From NCBI RefSeq assembly GCF_021227995.1, contig NZ_CP089301.1:5518001-5582000 (forward strand): a stretch of DNA of 64,000 nt, written 5' to 3'. Both the position numbers and the translations under genes were made by a program. Below the pieces are notes generated by a model, which was given only the letters and a program-made list of their open reading frames with translations, was not told the origin of the DNA and did not search any database. Shown in pieces: positions 63,200-64,000 of the stretch (position 1 is its first letter; the number at the start of each line of letters is the position of its first letter). The DNA is from Novosphingobium kaempferiae (GTDB lineage Bacteria > Pseudomonadota > Alphaproteobacteria > Sphingomonadales > Sphingomonadaceae).

Positions 63200-64000
63200 C
63201 TAGTTCTTGAGGCGCAGGCTCACGAACAGCGTGCGACCTGCCTCCGGATAGCCGTCGACCGTGGTGTAGTTCTCGTCGAACAGGTTGCGGCCGCCGATGC
63301 CGAGGGTGGCGAAGTCGGTCACATCGAAGTCCACGCGCAGGTTCGCCAGCGCGTAGCTGCCGATCTTGTAGTAGCGGGTGCCCGCGGTGTTCACCGTCCA
63401 GCGGCTCGACGCAACATCGAGGCTGGGGAGCACGCGCAGCGCCGGGATCGGCGACCACTCGGCCCAGACGAAGCCCGAGTGCTCCGGCACGCCGGTCGGG
63501 TGGAAGGCGGCGTTCGAGGGATCGTCCAGCTTGCGGTGGACCCAGCCATAGTTCGCGCCTGCGCGAAGCGTCTCGCCGATCTGCGCGGTCGCCGAGATTT
63601 CCCCGCCGTAGTAGTCGCCCGAACCGACATTGCGGCTCTGCGACACGGCGTTGTCGGTGCAGACGCCCGCCGGGGTGCAGGTGCGGTAGATGAACGGGAA
63701 CGCGATGATCGCGTCATCCACCTTGGCGTACCAGCCCGTAGCCTCGACGCGCAGCGGCCCGAACTGGCGCGCGCCGCCCAGTTCGAACTGCGTCGCACGC
63801 TCGGCATCAAGGTTGGGGTTGGAGACGGCGCCGCCGAAGCGGGTGCTGAACCGCTCGAAGATGGTCGGGAACCGGGCGCGCGAGGACACCGAGAGATGCA
63901 CGTCGGTATCGGCGTCGGGCGTCCACAGCAGCTGGCCCTGCGCGTTCCAGGCATCGCCGTTACGGATGGGGTAATAGATGAACGCGCCGCTGGTGTAGTC
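63200..64000 (-). CDS. TonB-dependent receptor, C-terminal part
   Basis: The frame is open to the window end, so about 266 residues of the C-terminal beta-barrel are present. Typical strands: RFPTIFERFSTRFGGAVSNP, LDAERATQFELGGARQFGPL and GGRNLFDENYTTVDGYPEAG. The end RTLFVSLRLKN is the aromatic outer-membrane insertion signature. It takes up a siderophore, metal or glycan; the plug domain is outside the window. Confidence 0.9.
   Translation of the reverse strand, partial: DYTSGAFIYYPIRNGDAWNAQGQLLWTPDADTDVHLSVSSRARFPTIFERFSTRFGGAVSNPNLDAERATQFELGGARQFGPLRVEATGWYAKVDDAIIAFPFIYRTCTPAGVCTDNAVSQSRNVGSGDYYGGEISATAQIGETLRAGANYGWVHRKLDDPSNAAFHPTGVPEHSGFVWAEWSPIPALRVLPSLDVASSRWTVNTAGTRYYKIGSYALANLRVDFDVTDFATLGIGGRNLFDENYTTVDGYPEAGRTLFVSLRLKN

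Overview
The window looks like chromosome of a GC-rich alphaproteobacterium, most likely a sphingomonad (Novosphingobium/Sphingobium-like). This rests on the alphaproteobacterial flagellar regulators FlbT and FlaF, the initiator tRNA type, the Coq4/pirin/DUF2520 neighbourhood and GC-biased codons. The genus is an inference; no search was run.

Left part (1-19.2 kb) is accessory and metabolic. It holds the end of a type I secretion adaptor, a TetR-controlled DHA2-type MFS exporter, Coq4, pirin, a DUF2520 oxidoreductase and a CPA1 Na+/H+ antiporter. A decayed IS3-type transposase follows. Next is a seven-gene leftward operon: small secreted protein, EF-hand protein, ECF sigma, putative anti-sigma, Spy/CnrX-like sensor, DUF1800 and DUF1501. 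Then comes a catabolic-looking group: a TetR remnant, a frameshifted cytochrome c-quinoprotein dehydrogenase, an EthD-like protein, a Gfo/Idh/MocA oxidoreductase and a TIM-barrel isomerase-like protein. About 0.8 kb of non-coding DNA leads to two initiator tRNA genes in inverted orientation, with a long near-perfect palindrome between them that includes part of the second tRNA.

Centre (19.7-45.2 kb) is a flagellar cluster: flagellin, flgH-A-G-F, fliL-fliM-DUF6468-motE-like, flgE-K-L, flbT, fliI-fliJ-lytic transglycosylase, a sigma-like gene, flaF, motA-motB-fliL-like, fliN-O-P, flgC-fliE, fliQ, fliR and flhB. Genes for FliF, FliG, FliH, FlhA, FlgB, FlgD, FlgI, FliK and FliD are not here and must lie elsewhere if the flagellum is functional. 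Almost every flagellar transcription unit is preceded by an extended -10-like element close to TCCTATAAT, with no recognisable -35. The sigma-like protein in the cluster has a region 2 but no recognisable region 4. Together these suggest a dedicated -10-only flagellar promoter class; this is the main hypothesis of the report.

Right part (45.4-64 kb) is mostly housekeeping: DUF808 membrane protein, Mpl-like Mur ligase with a divergent LD-carboxypeptidase (peptidoglycan recycling), VOC protein, fabD and fabG separated by a GxxExxY gene bounded by perfect 27-bp inverted repeats, dnaN, chrA, adrenodoxin-type ferredoxin reductase, a PAS-GGDEF-EAL-PilZ protein, lepA, a membrane-tethered LuxR-type HTH gene with small companions, a RadC-like gene, a MoaF-like protein and the 3' part of a TonB-dependent receptor running off the window.
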